Shown here piece after piece: positions 1-8,867 of a DNA stretch of 64,000 nucleotides. Every line of letters starts with the position of its first letter. Position 1 is the stretch's first letter. Both the position numbers and the translations under genes were made by a program. The notes beneath the pieces are model-generated. The model was not told the DNA's origin and did no database searches. It saw only the letters and a list, made by a program, of their open reading frames with translations. The DNA comes from Cupriavidus necator A5-1 (GTDB lineage: Bacteria > Pseudomonadota > Gammaproteobacteria > Burkholderiales > Burkholderiaceae): positions 248,001-312,000 of the forward strand of contig NZ_JQLI01000004.1 of NCBI RefSeq assembly GCF_000744095.1, given 5' to 3'.

Positions 1-160
1 CATAAGACGCTGCCTCAACAATGGTTTGTGCGTTGTTGCACGGCTCGTCCCCGCCGTATCCCGGATAAGATGGACAAGCGTCTTCACATGCGTCCACGGA
101 TTGCCGGCGGGCCTCGCCTTACCCATGAGGGGGGCGGCGAGACCGGGGTGGCGGGGATGC

Positions 161-2452
161 TCAACGCAGACGGATACCCACTCGTTCGATGGCGCCGTTA
201 AACGGATAACCCGCGGGGTAACGTCCGGCCGGTGAGCCGGTATCCATGCCAACGTCAAAGGTCTCATCAGCGGAGAAGAAGCCTGGCGTGGTGACCGGCA
301 GATGGCCACTTCCTACCGCCTTGCCGTTCACTTGAAGCGTGCCGGTGCCTCCCTTGGCATAACCGGTTCCCTCGTAAGCGAAGTCAAACTGCAGCACATT
401 CTTCCCCGGTTGCAGCGGCTTGCTACCCGTAATCTCCATGCGCGCCACATCGAACACTTTCTGCACGTAGACCGGCTTGCCCTCATCGTTAAGGTAAAGG
501 GACCAACCTGCGCTAGTGCCACCCATGGTGGCAATGACACCATGGGCGCCGCCCTTGGGAATATCCACTGTAGCCACGATGCTGTACGAGCGGTTCTTGA
601 TCGCTGGCGCTTCAGCTTCGGGGATGGCCACCGCTCCCGAGAAGTAGCTGAACTCTGTGCGCTTACCCGTCAAGTTGGGGAGAGGCGTGCGGGAACAGGC
701 CGTATCCTGCAACGGTAATACTTGATTCTTTGTTGCCTCCGCCAGAAACAACGCCTGCATCTCCTTGAGTTTCTCCGGCAATCTGGCCGCCAAATCGGTG
801 GACTGGCTGAAGTCCTCATTCAGGTTGAAGAGGGCCCAGGTGTCGTCGGCGAGTCGTTTGCGCTGGCATGTGGTCGCCCACGGGTCTCGGTCCTTGTGCC
901 GGGCCGAGGCCAACCAACCATCGTGGTAGATCGAACGGTTGCCGAACACTTCGAAGTACTGCGTGGTGTGCTTCTCCGGCGCATCCTTATCGGCGAAGCT
1001 ATAGATTAGGCTTGTGCCATCCATTGGACGTTGCTTTACGCCATTGACATCTGCCGGGGCTTTCAGTCCCGCCGCCTCAAGGATGGTTGGCGCCAGATCG
1101 TTTACATGGGAGAACTGCCTGCGCAGGCCGCCGTGATCCAGGATTCGTGCAGGCCACGACACCACCATACCGTTACGAATTCCGCCTAGGTGCGAAGCAA
1201 CCGTCTTGGCCCATGGTAGGGGAGAACTCATGGCCCAAGCCCAACCGGCTGGATACTGCACATAGCTGTTCGGGCCGCCCAGGCTGTCGAGGCGCTTCAC
1301 CAAATCGGCAGCCGGTTTCTCAGGCATGCCTTGCAAATGACCCATGTAGTTATCCGCGCCATGGATGCCGCCTTCAAGGCTCGCACCGTTGTCACCCATC
1401 ACGTATATAAACAGCGTGTTGCCAAATTGGCTGCTCTCCTTCAATGATTGCACCAGGCGGCCAATTTGCGCGTCGGTATGCGCGAGGTACCCTGCGTAGA
1501 CTTCCATTAACCGTGCGGCAACCCGCTTCTGGTCCGTACTAAGGCTTTCCCAGGCGGGGAGTTCATCCGGCCGCGGTGTCAGCTTTGTATCCTGAGGTAC
1601 GATGCCAAGGGACTTTTGTCGGGCCAGAATCTCTAGCCGCATATCGTCCCAGCCCTTGTCAAACCTGCCACGGTATTTCTCGATCCATGCCTTAGGTGCC
1701 TGGAGCGGAGCATGGGCGCCGCCTGGGGCGAAGTACACGAAGAACGGCTTGTCAGGTGCGATTGAGTGCTGCGCATGCATCCAGTTGATGGCACGTGTCG
1801 ACAGATCTTCGTTTAGGGTGTAGTCCTTCGAGGCAGTCTTTAGTACCGGCGTGGTGCCATCGTATAGCGAAGGATTGAACTGATCGGTTTCGGCGCCGAT
1901 AAAGCCATAGAATTTTTCAAAGCCTTGGCCGGTCGGCCAACGGTCAAAGGGACCGATCTGTGACGCTTCCCAATCTGGTGTCAGATGCCACTTGCCAAAG
2001 GCCGCAGTGCTATAGCCCTGTTGGCGCAACAGTTCGGCAATTGTAGCGGAGTCCCTTTGCAGCACTCCCCGGTAACCCGGATAACTGCTCGGCGCGTTCA
2101 GCACTGCGCCGACACCTGCTGCGTGTGGATTGCGACCTGTGAGTAGCGAGGCGCGTGTCGGCGAACACACTGCCGTGGTATGAAATCGGTTATACCTCAA
2201 GCCCTCTGTGGCCAGGCCATCCATCGCGGGCGTCTTGACCGGTCCGCCGAAGGTGGCGGCCGCACCGAAGCCTACGTCGTCAAGCAAGACCACTACCACA
2301 TTTGGCGCACCGGCCGGCGCGTGCAGTAGCGGCACTACTGGCGGTGTATCGCCAGGCTGCACCTCGTTGCTGGCAGCCCAGCCGAAACCGGTCGCGGCGC
2401 AACTTAGGGCCAGGCACAACGCCGTGGCCAAACGCTTGCGTAGTCTGTTCAT
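161..2452 (-). CDS. secreted arylsulfatase (type I, formylglycine)
   Basis: This 763-residue type I sulfatase would hydrolyse sulfate esters in the periplasm. Residues 1-27 form a signal peptide (basic start, hydrophobic run, cleavage near WAAS). The metal-binding LLDDVGFG begins near residue 56, and the sulfatase signature CSPTR has Cys96, the residue converted to formylglycine in this family. The sulfatase domain runs to about residue 600 and is followed by a beta-rich tail, as in long arylsulfatases. The ATG is preceded by GGGAGACC. It is divergent from an SDR gene, with a 19-bp palindrome between them. Substrate is unknown; with a steroid locus next door a steroid sulfate is a plausible inference. 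Base composition looks less G+C-rich than the main locus, which may mean later acquisition. Confidence 0.9.
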   Translation of the reverse strand: MNRLRKRLATALCLALSCAATGFGWAASNEVQPGDTPPVVPLLHAPAGAPNVVVVLLDDVGFGAAATFGGPVKTPAMDGLATEGLRYNRFHTTAVCSPTRASLLTGRNPHAAGVGAVLNAPSSYPGYRGVLQRDSATIAELLRQQGYSTAAFGKWHLTPDWEASQIGPFDRWPTGQGFEKFYGFIGAETDQFNPSLYDGTTPVLKTASKDYTLNEDLSTRAINWMHAQHSIAPDKPFFVYFAPGGAHAPLQAPKAWIEKYRGRFDKGWDDMRLEILARQKSLGIVPQDTKLTPRPDELPAWESLSTDQKRVAARLMEVYAGYLAHTDAQIGRLVQSLKESSQFGNTLFIYVMGDNGASLEGGIHGADNYMGHLQGMPEKPAADLVKRLDSLGGPNSYVQYPAGWAWAMSSPLPWAKTVASHLGGIRNGMVVSWPARILDHGGLRRQFSHVNDLAPTILEAAGLKAPADVNGVKQRPMDGTSLIYSFADKDAPEKHTTQYFEVFGNRSIYHDGWLASARHKDRDPWATTCQRKRLADDTWALFNLNEDFSQSTDLAARLPEKLKEMQALFLAEATKNQVLPLQDTACSRTPLPNLTGKRTEFSYFSGAVAIPEAEAPAIKNRSYSIVATVDIPKGGAHGVIATMGGTSAGWSLYLNDEGKPVYVQKVFDVARMEITGSKPLQPGKNVLQFDFAYEGTGYAKGGTGTLQVNGKAVGSGHLPVTTPGFFSADETFDVGMDTGSPAGRYPAGYPFNGAIERVGIRLR

Positions 2453-2535
2453 GATGGTCTCCCGCGTCTCCTGTCGTTTTCGTTCTCTTCGATGCCTATT
2501 GCGCTTTCGCGTGGGCGTGTGCCAGAATTCCTGTG

Positions 2536-2554
2536 CATTCGATTGAATCGAATG
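2536..2554. promoter_or_regulatory. 19-bp palindrome, candidate TetR operator
   Basis: CATTCGATT-G-AATCGAATG is a perfect inverted repeat with one central base, in the 255-bp gap between the divergent arylsulfatase and SDR genes. The half-site CATTCGAT recurs at 2671-2678, 30 bp before the SDR start. The symmetry and position suit a TetR repressor, and a TetR gene lies at 3644. That link is inference. Confidence 0.5.
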
Positions 2555-2707
2555 TTCGAATGGAATTTAGCAAGCGCCATGGACCCTCGTCAAGACAAAG
2601 TTTCGCCGGCTACGGTTGTCGATTGCACGCTGCTCGGCGCCTTTAGCAGACGAGTCTTCGTTGTCAGATTCATTCGATCACTCAAACCATCTTGACAGGA
2701 GACCCCA

Positions 2708-3478
2708 ATGAAATCGTTACTCGCGTCACCCAATACAGCTGTGATCGTCACCGGTGGAGCGTCCGGGCTTGGGCTTGCCTCGGCACGCGCATTAGCCGCC
2801 GTAGGTCGCGACGTTGCGCTGTGGGACATTCAGGCAGAAAAGGCGCAAAACCGAGCATCGGAGATTGCCAAGGAATTTGACGTTGCGGCGGTTGGAGTTG
2901 GCGTCGACCTGTGCGACCCCAGCGCGCTGCGGGTTGCGCTGAGCGCGACCCGCGCGGTATTGCCCAGAATTGGTGGCTTGCTCCATGCTGCGGGAACGGT
3001 CGATACCGGGTCGCTCGAGGGCATCACTCCGGAAAAATGGGATGCGGGTCTCAATGTTCACCTCCGCTCTTTCGCACTGCTGGTGCAGGCATTGTTGCCG
3101 GATCTCCGCGCCAATCCGGGCTCTGCGGTGGTCGGCATCGCGTCAATCAATGCTACCTTGGGCAATCACATCAACCCCATCTACAGCGCAGCGAAAGGCG
3201 GCATGTTGTCACTGATCCGGTCGCTGGCGGACGGCCTGGGGCGCGATAATATCCGTATCAACGCGATTTCCCCGGGCCAAATCTTGACGCCGATGCTTCA
3301 GCCCGCAGTGGACAGCTTGCCAGCAGGAACCTTCGAGCGCCGCATTCTCCTCAGCCGACTGGGTCAGCCGGAGGAGATTGGCCGTGTTGCGCGCTTCCTT
3401 TTGTCGGACGAGGCGAGTTACATTACTGCGGCGGAGATCGTTGTTGATGGTGGCAACATCTCATCGCAGCGTATGTGA
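2708..3478 (+). CDS. SDR-family oxidoreductase
   Basis: This 256-residue classical short-chain dehydrogenase/reductase has the NAD(P) loop TGGASGLG at residues 15-22 and catalytic Ser146, Tyr159 and Lys163 (YSAAK). It ends in a normal SDR C-terminus (VDGG near the end). The ATG follows AGGAGACCCCA, a strong ribosome site. It is divergent from the arylsulfatase and followed by a TetR gene, so the three may form one substrate-specific unit. It could oxidise a hydroxyl freed by desulfation, but the substrate cannot be read from the sequence. Confidence 0.85.
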   Translation: MKSLLASPNTAVIVTGGASGLGLASARALAAVGRDVALWDIQAEKAQNRASEIAKEFDVAAVGVGVDLCDPSALRVALSATRAVLPRIGGLLHAAGTVDTGSLEGITPEKWDAGLNVHLRSFALLVQALLPDLRANPGSAVVGIASINATLGNHINPIYSAAKGGMLSLIRSLADGLGRDNIRINAISPGQILTPMLQPAVDSLPAGTFERRILLSRLGQPEEIGRVARFLLSDEASYITAAEIVVDGGNISSQRM

Positions 3479-3643
3479 GTCGGCAGTAGGGCTGAACGCA
3501 TAGCCGGGCGCGACATGCATTGAGCCGCATTGCTACCCAATGCCCTGTCGCACTGTCTCAACGACCGCACGGAATATGGGGTTATTGGCGTCATTGGCCA
3601 ATTGCCTCAGAGGGGGAGGCGGCACCTGTACTACCTGTAATCG

Positions 3644-4324
3644 ATGACATTACCCACTGTAAAAGGCGAGGCCCGGGAACGCATTCTGCTGGCAGCTGAA
3701 GAACTGATGGCCAAGTATGGCGTGGACGGCGTATCCGTGCGCAGCATCAACGCAGCGGCCGGCGTTAGCGCCGGTATTCTCCACTATCACTTCGGCGGTC
3801 TGGATAAGGTAGTGGACGCGCTGCTGGAACGCCATATGATGCCGTTGATGGCGCAACGCCGTGCAATGTACGCTTCACTTCAGGCGCAGCCACAGGTCAC
3901 GCTCCGCGCGGTTGTGGAAATACTTGTCATCCCGCTTGCCAGGAAGATTATTGAAGAGGGCAGTGCGGGGGCGCGCTATGTTCAATTCTTGGCGCGCCTC
4001 CATACGGACCGCAACCCGAAGATCGCCGAGATATTTGAACAGTCGTTTGGAGAGAACTCCTCCGCCTTGCTTGCAATGCTCCAGCGCATCCTGCCCGAAA
4101 TTCCTATGCGAGTGCTCTGGCTGCGCCTGATCTTCTGTTCCCATGCGATGCTCCAGAGTCTCGCCGAAATATCCGCTCGTCCCCAATTGCCGATACCTCC
4201 GGGGAACCCTCCGCGAGAACAGGTTCTGTGGGGCCACGTGGAGATTCTGATCGAGTTTCTTTGTGGCGGGCTGGCGGCTCCAACCAACATGCAAAGTCAA
4301 TTCAGCGACTTAGGGCTACGCTGA
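3644..4324 (+). CDS. TetR-family regulator, C-terminus altered by IS insertion
   Basis: This is a 226-residue TetR-type repressor. The N-terminal HTH spans about residues 8-55 and contains the typical VSAGILHYHFGG segment; the rest is a helical ligand domain. The IS element begins at 4314, so the last codons (Gly-Leu-Arg-stop) come from the IS inverted repeat. Joining the flanks across the target duplication restores Leu-Asp-Thr-stop, so the insertion swaps only two native residues for three and the protein is probably still functional. No strong ribosome site precedes this ATG. It is the best candidate to control the arylsulfatase/SDR pair. Confidence 0.85.
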   Translation: MTLPTVKGEARERILLAAEELMAKYGVDGVSVRSINAAAGVSAGILHYHFGGLDKVVDALLERHMMPLMAQRRAMYASLQAQPQVTLRAVVEILVIPLARKIIEEGSAGARYVQFLARLHTDRNPKIAEIFEQSFGENSSALLAMLQRILPEIPMRVLWLRLIFCSHAMLQSLAEISARPQLPIPPGNPPREQVLWGHVEILIEFLCGGLAAPTNMQSQFSDLGLR

Positions 4325-4460
4325 ATAAGCTGCTGATTTTTTGTGGGGCGGTTCGACGCGGAGCCTATTCGCTTTGAAAAATGGCTCTGATGACGAGATT
4401 TTGGCTTGCTGCGCCCCCCAACGGGGTGTGTTGGCGAGGCGCTCGCCCCGCACTCGCCCT

Positions 4461-5443
4461 TTATGGGCGGACTGCTCCCACCAGATGTCCTCGGCTCAGG
4501 TAAAGATTGGCCAGCGCCAGGGCCGTGAAGGCCCGGCCGGCATTCTTTTTCAGGCCGCGGTAGCGGACTTTGGTGAAACCCCACAGGCGCTTGACCACGG
4601 CAAAGACATGTTCGAGCCGGGCACGGATCTTCGATTTGTTTCGGTTCTTCCCGCGTTGCACCTCGTCAATCTGGCAATCTGGCCGTTCTTGCGGGTACGC
4701 TGATTGGTGAAGTCCTTGGCGTGGGGAGCTTTCGATGCGATCAGCTCCTGCTGACTGGCGTAGGCACTATCACCATAGACGCGCTGTTCCTGCCCATGCA
4801 GTAACTGGGGTAGCGCATGCTTGTCGTGGACATTGGCCGGCGTCACGACTGCCGAATGGGCCAACCCACTCTGGCTGTCCACGCCGATGTGCAGCTTCAT
4901 CCCAAAGAACCACTGCTGTCCTTTCCGGGTCTGATGCATCTCGGGGTCGCGCGCCTTCTTTTCGTTCTTCGTCGAACTGGGGGCACCGATGATCGTGGCA
5001 TCCACAATGGTGCCGGTTTTCAGTTTCACGCCGCTGGCTTGCAGGATCCGGCCTACCTCAGCGAATAGCCGCTCCGCAAGCTGGTGCTTTTCCAACAGGC
5101 GGCGAAACTTCAGCAGCGTGGTGGCATCCGGCACAGGTTCACGACCCAGGTCAATCCCGACGAAGCGGCGCAGGCTGGCGCTGTCATACAGCGCCTCTTC
5201 GCAGACCAGATCCGCCAGGTTGAACCAGTGCTGCAAAAAGTGGATGCGGAGCTTCCGGTCCAGGCCAATGGGCGGCCGGCCGTTGCCGGCCTTCGGATAG
5301 TACGGCTCGATCACCGCGCACAACGCCGCCCACGGCAAGATCGTCTCCATCGTCGCCAGAAATGCCTCACGTCGCGTCGGCTTACGGTATTGCTCGAATC
5401 CAGCCCCTTGATCTGCACCCGCTGCCAACGTCATCTGCTTCAT
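4461..5443 (-). pseudogene. IS5-family transposase, frameshifted
   Basis: The reading frame from ATG 5443 encodes an IS5 (InsH-like) transposase, with EPYYPKAGNGRPP, the first catalytic Asp in GTIVDATII and the second in VYGDSAYAS. At 4668-4683 an 8-bp tandem duplication shifts the frame after NGQI. The rest of the protein, including the catalytic Glu in RARLEHVFAVVKR and the end GAVRP, continues in another frame to the stop at 4461. The in-frame product ends at 4550 without the DDE glutamate, so it should be inactive. Confidence 0.9.
4668..4683 (-). repeat. 8-bp tandem duplication causing the frameshift
   Basis: AATCTGGC occurs twice in direct succession (4668-4675 and 4676-4683). Deleting one copy restores NGQIDEVQRGKNRN and joins the two transposase frames exactly, so this duplication is the inactivating event. 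Confidence 0.9.
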
Positions 5444-5529
5444 GTTCTTCTCTTTGCGTTCTCGATCCCTCACATAACGCTCTTCCTCATGAAGCGGAGG
5501 ACTTAATCAGCATTGCCTTAGATACATAG

Positions 5530-5793
5530 AGACATCGAACGGGCGAAGTGTTCGATACCCTGTTGCCCACGCCAGGGGCGGGGGCGGAGGTGAGATGCCG
5601 TCTGACGATCGACTACCGGGGCGGCGACATCGCTGCCGCCATGCAGGCATGGGCGCGAGGTGGCGCCGATCTGGCACTGGACGCAGTCGGATGCGGCAGC
5701 CTGCCGAATGGCATGGACCTTCTCAAGCCCGGCGGCACGGGCAAGGCAGCAACCAAACTGGTGCTGCGAGTCGTTGAACCACGGGCCAGGTAG
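5530..5793 (+). pseudogene. remnant of zinc-type (MDR) dehydrogenase
   Basis: One frame encodes about 85 residues resembling the cofactor-domain part of a medium-chain dehydrogenase/quinone reductase: IDYRGGDIAAAM, then GGADLALDAVGCGS and LLKPGG. Nothing of the N-terminal catalytic domain or the C-terminus is present, and after LLKPGG the match stops. It lies just right of the IS element, so a gene decay scar is more likely than a functional small gene. The rest of the 5518-6033 interval holds only the hairpin at 5858. Confidence 0.5.
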
Positions 5794-5857
5794 ATGACAC
5801 CATCGAAAATGGAGGAGAGACGATGAGGGCCAGGAATCTCTGATGCCAGGCGATCGT

Positions 5858-5892
5858 GTCCATATCGACCAGAAATCTTGGTCGATATGGAC
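5858..5892. repeat. 14-bp perfect inverted repeat (hairpin)
   Basis: GTCCATATCGACCA (5858-5871) and its exact complement (5879-5892) are separated by 7 bases. It lies about 140 bp past the stop of tesG, between that operon and the dehydrogenase remnant, with no T-run. It may be a weak terminator, an operator, or a mobile-element remnant. Confidence 0.6.
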
Positions 5893-6033
5893 CGGCTTCA
5901 CCCGCCATTTCCGTTGCCTGAAGGCGGGCGAGGCCCGCGTACACATGCCGGCGTGATGCTGCTTTCCGGCCCGCCGATCCCCAGGGTCATGGCCGTGGCG
6001 TCCACCGGCGAGCCGCTTTCAGGCCATCGCCAT

Positions 6034-7059
6034 CTACGCCACCAGCAGACCCCGCTCGCGCGCCAGCGTTATCGCCGTATCCTCGATCATGTCCTCCTGC
6101 CCGCCCACGAGCCGTTGCCGGCCGAGCTCCACCAGGATCTCGCGCGCGGGGATGCGGTACTTGGCCTCGGCGCGCTTGGCGAACAGCAGGAAGGACGAAT
6201 ACACGCCGGCATAGCCAAGCGTGAGCGCGTCACGGTCGATGCGGATCGGGTGGTCCATGATCGGCACCACCAGGTCCTCGGCCACGTCGGCGATGCGGAA
6301 CACGTCGATGCCGGTCTCGATGCCCATGCGCTCGCACACGGCCACCAGCACTTCCATCGGCGTGTTGCCGGCCCCGGCGCCCAGTCCGGCGGCGGCCGCG
6401 TCGATGCGGCTGGCGCCGCAGGCAATCGCGGCGAGCGAATTGGCCACGCCCATGGCGAGGTTATGATGGCCATGGAAGCCCAGCTCGGTCTCGGGGCGCA
6501 GCGCCTGCCGCACCGCGGTCAGCTTCTCGGTGACATCGTGCGGCAGCATGTGGCCGGCCGAGTCGGTGATGTACAGGCAGTTGGCCCCATAGCTTTCCAT
6601 CAGCAGCGCCTGCTGCACCAGCGTCTGCACGGGTGCCATGTGCGCCATCATCAGGAAGCCCACGGTGTCCATGCCGAGCTTGCGCGCCATGCCGATATGC
6701 TGCTCCGAGACATCGGCCTCGGTGCAATGGGTGGCGACGCGGATGGTATGCACGCCGATCTCGTGCGCCATGCGCAGGTGGTCTACGGTGCCGATGCCGG
6801 GCAGCAGCAGCGCGGAGATGCGCGCCTGCTTCAGTTCGCCGAGCACCGCACGCAGGTATTCCTCGTCGCTGTGCGCGGGAAAGCCGTAGTTGACCGAGGC
6901 GCCGCCGAGCCCGTCGCCGTGGGTGACTTCGATCAGCGGCACCCCGGCGGCGTCCAGCCCGCGTGCGATGCTTTTCATCTGCTCCAGCGAGATCTGGTGG
7001 CGCTTCGGGTGCATGCCGTCGCGCAGGGTCATGTCGTGCAGGGTGATACGTTGGACCAT
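6034..7059 (-). CDS. tesG: 4-hydroxy-2-oxovalerate/hexanoate aldolase
   Basis: This 341-residue HMGL-like aldolase (DmpG/HsaF/TesG family) splits the 4-hydroxy-2-oxoacid from the steroid A-ring fragment into pyruvate and an aldehyde. The start region carries TLRDG with Arg13 and the metal ligand Asp14. GFHGHHN supplies His196 and His198. It is the last gene of the operon 10430 to 6034, 10 bp after the acylating aldehyde dehydrogenase, with which this family forms a channelling complex. In steroid degraders the substrate is 4-hydroxy-2-oxohexanoate, giving propanal. Confidence 0.93.
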   Translation of the reverse strand: MVQRITLHDMTLRDGMHPKRHQISLEQMKSIARGLDAAGVPLIEVTHGDGLGGASVNYGFPAHSDEEYLRAVLGELKQARISALLLPGIGTVDHLRMAHEIGVHTIRVATHCTEADVSEQHIGMARKLGMDTVGFLMMAHMAPVQTLVQQALLMESYGANCLYITDSAGHMLPHDVTEKLTAVRQALRPETELGFHGHHNLAMGVANSLAAIACGASRIDAAAAGLGAGAGNTPMEVLVAVCERMGIETGIDVFRIADVAEDLVVPIMDHPIRIDRDALTLGYAGVYSSFLLFAKRAEAKYRIPAREILVELGRQRLVGGQEDMIEDTAITLARERGLLVA

Positions 7060-7069
7060 GGCTGGCTCC

Positions 7070-7981
7070 TCAGGCGGTGGTGGCGGTTGCGGGGGCGCTG
7101 GCGGCGCGCATGGCGACGGCGATGCACTCGGCGGTACGGGCGGCCGAGGCCGTCATGATGTCGAGGTTGCCGGCGTACTTCGGCAGGTAGTCGCCAAGCC
7201 CCTCCACCTCCAGGAAGATCGAGACGCGCTTGCCGTCGAACACCGGGCCGTTCTTCAGCGTGTAGCCGGGAACGTACTTGCGGACTTCGGCAATCATGTC
7301 GTGCACCGAAGCGGTAATCGCGGCGACGTCAGGCTCGTCGTCGGTCAGGCAGTGGATGGTGTCGCGCATGATCAGCGGCGGCTCGGCCGGGTTGATCACG
7401 ATGATGGCCTTGCCCTGGCGCGCGCCGCCCACGGCCTCGATCGCGCCCGCGGTGGTCCGCGTGAATTCGTCGATATTGCGGCGCGTGCCGGGCCCGACCG
7501 AGCGCGACGACACCGTCGCCACGATCTCGCCATAGGCCACTGGCTGCACCCGCGACACGGCATACACCATGGGGATGGTTGCCTGCCCGCCGCACGTCAC
7601 CATATTGACGTTCATTTCGTTGCTGCCGATGTGGGCCTCGAGGTTGACCGGCGGCACGCAGAACGGCCCGATCGCCGCCGGTGTAAGGTCGATCACGCGC
7701 ACGCCGCGCGCGGTGAGCCGGGCCGAGTGTTCAGCGTGTACGTAGGCCGAGGTGGCGTCGAAGGCGATGCGGATATCGTCGGCCTCCAGGTGCGGCAGCA
7801 GGCCGTCGATGCCGTCGCTGGTGGTCTTCAGCCCAAGCTCGCGCGCACGCGCAAGGCCCTCGGAGGACGGCTCGACGCCGACCATCCAGACCGGTTCCAG
7901 GATCTCGCTGCGGCGCAGCTTGTAGAGCAGGTCGGTGCCGATATTGCCGGGCCCGATCAGGGCACATCGGATCTTGTTCAT
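7070..7981 (-). CDS. tesF: acylating acetaldehyde/propionaldehyde dehydrogenase
   Basis: This 303-residue enzyme of the DmpF/HsaG/TesF family oxidises the aldehyde released by the neighbouring aldolase to acyl-CoA, here expected to be propionyl-CoA. The NAD-binding loop GPGNIG is at residues 10-15, and the nucleophile is Cys130 in MVTCGGQA. It sits 35 bp after the hydratase gene and 10 bp before the aldolase gene, the usual order. The family also appears in phenol and biphenyl pathways; the assignment to steroid catabolism comes from the neighbours. Confidence 0.93.
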   Translation of the reverse strand: MNKIRCALIGPGNIGTDLLYKLRRSEILEPVWMVGVEPSSEGLARARELGLKTTSDGIDGLLPHLEADDIRIAFDATSAYVHAEHSARLTARGVRVIDLTPAAIGPFCVPPVNLEAHIGSNEMNVNMVTCGGQATIPMVYAVSRVQPVAYGEIVATVSSRSVGPGTRRNIDEFTRTTAGAIEAVGGARQGKAIIVINPAEPPLIMRDTIHCLTDDEPDVAAITASVHDMIAEVRKYVPGYTLKNGPVFDGKRVSIFLEVEGLGDYLPKYAGNLDIMTASAARTAECIAVAMRAASAPATATTA

Positions 7982-8016
7982 GGTGTCTCGCGTCGCAAGT
8001 GGAAGAAATCAGTAAG

Positions 8017-8799
8017 TCAGCAGAACACGGCGGTACAGCCGCCGATGCCGGTGATGTGCATGGACAGCCGGTCGCCGGCCTGCACGGGAATCAGCGCCGC
8101 CAGCGAGCCCGACAGGATGGTCTCTCCGGCCAACAGGGGGATGCCGAAGCTGCCCAGCGTGTTCGCCAGCCACGCCACCGCGTCGGCGGGGTGCCCCAGC
8201 GCTGCGCTGCCGAGGCCCGTGGCCACGCACTCGCCGTTCTTTTCAAGCGTCATCGCACATGCGCCCAGGTCGAGCGCATGTGGACTCACGCGCTCCCCGC
8301 CGAGCACATAGACGCCGCAAGAGGCGTTGTCGGCGACGGTGTCCTCGATGCGGATGCGCCAGTCCCGGATGCGCGAATCCACGATCTCGAAGCAGGCCGC
8401 CACCGCTTCGGTGGCGTCCAGCACATCGTCGCGCGTCACGGCTGGGCCGCGCAAATCGCGCCGCAGGAAAAAGGCGATCTCGCCTTCGGCGCGCGGCTGG
8501 ATCAGCGTATCCGCGGGGATGGGCTGTCCAGCGGCGTATTGCATGCTCCGCAGCAGGATGCCGAAGTCCGGTTGGTGCACGTCCAGCATCTGCTGCACGG
8601 CCTCGCTGGTCACGCCGATCTTCTTGCCGGTGATGCGGTCGCCGGCGGCCAGGCGGTGGGCAATAAAGCCTTGCTGGATGCGATAGGCATCGTTCACGTC
8701 GAGCGCCAGGCCGCGGCCGCTGAGTGGCGGCACCGGCGAGCGCGTGACGAGTGCATGGTGCAGTTCGTTGCTGAGCGTGTTGATCTTGTCGGCGTTCAT
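8017..8799 (-). CDS. tesE: 2-hydroxyhexa-2,4-dienoate hydratase
   Basis: This 260-residue member of the MhpD/HsaE/TesE hydratase family adds water to the dienoate released by TesD and gives 4-hydroxy-2-oxohexanoate. The sequence is the normal length for the family and keeps the GKKIGVTS motif and the acidic metal site (around QPRAEGEIAFFL). It starts 68 bp downstream of the DUF1302 gene and is followed by tesF and tesG, giving the full lower pathway in order. Confidence 0.9.
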   Translation of the reverse strand: MNADKINTLSNELHHALVTRSPVPPLSGRGLALDVNDAYRIQQGFIAHRLAAGDRITGKKIGVTSEAVQQMLDVHQPDFGILLRSMQYAAGQPIPADTLIQPRAEGEIAFFLRRDLRGPAVTRDDVLDATEAVAACFEIVDSRIRDWRIRIEDTVADNASCGVYVLGGERVSPHALDLGACAMTLEKNGECVATGLGSAALGHPADAVAWLANTLGSFGIPLLAGETILSGSLAALIPVQAGDRLSMHITGIGGCTAVFC

Positions 8800-8867
8800 G
8801 GCAGTTGGATCGAATTGCGCTGCCGCGGCGGTATAACGCGCCGTGGCATTGCGGGGCAGGTCGGGCC

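Larger units (their letters stand above)
4314..5517. mobile_element. IS5-family insertion sequence, 1204 bp
   Basis: Imperfect terminal inverted repeats match at 13 of 16 bases: GGCTACGCTGAATAAG at 4314-4329 and, read on the other strand, GGCAATGCTGATTAAG at 5502-5517. Both ends are flanked by the 4-bp direct repeat TTAG (4310-4313 and 5518-5521), which fits the YTAR target of IS5 elements. Length and the single reverse-strand transposase gene also fit IS5. The intact duplication suggests a simple insertion without later rearrangement. Confidence 0.92.

Noticed and set aside
26..235. Short forward open frame at the left edge
   Set aside because: No ribosome site or recognisable motif, and it overlaps the 3' end of the arylsulfatase. 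The first 160 bases show nothing I can call.
4461..5443. Programmed frameshift in the IS transposase, as in two-frame IS elements
   Set aside because: The shift is explained exactly by an 8-bp tandem duplication. No slippery heptamer was seen, and IS5-group transposases are normally single-frame.
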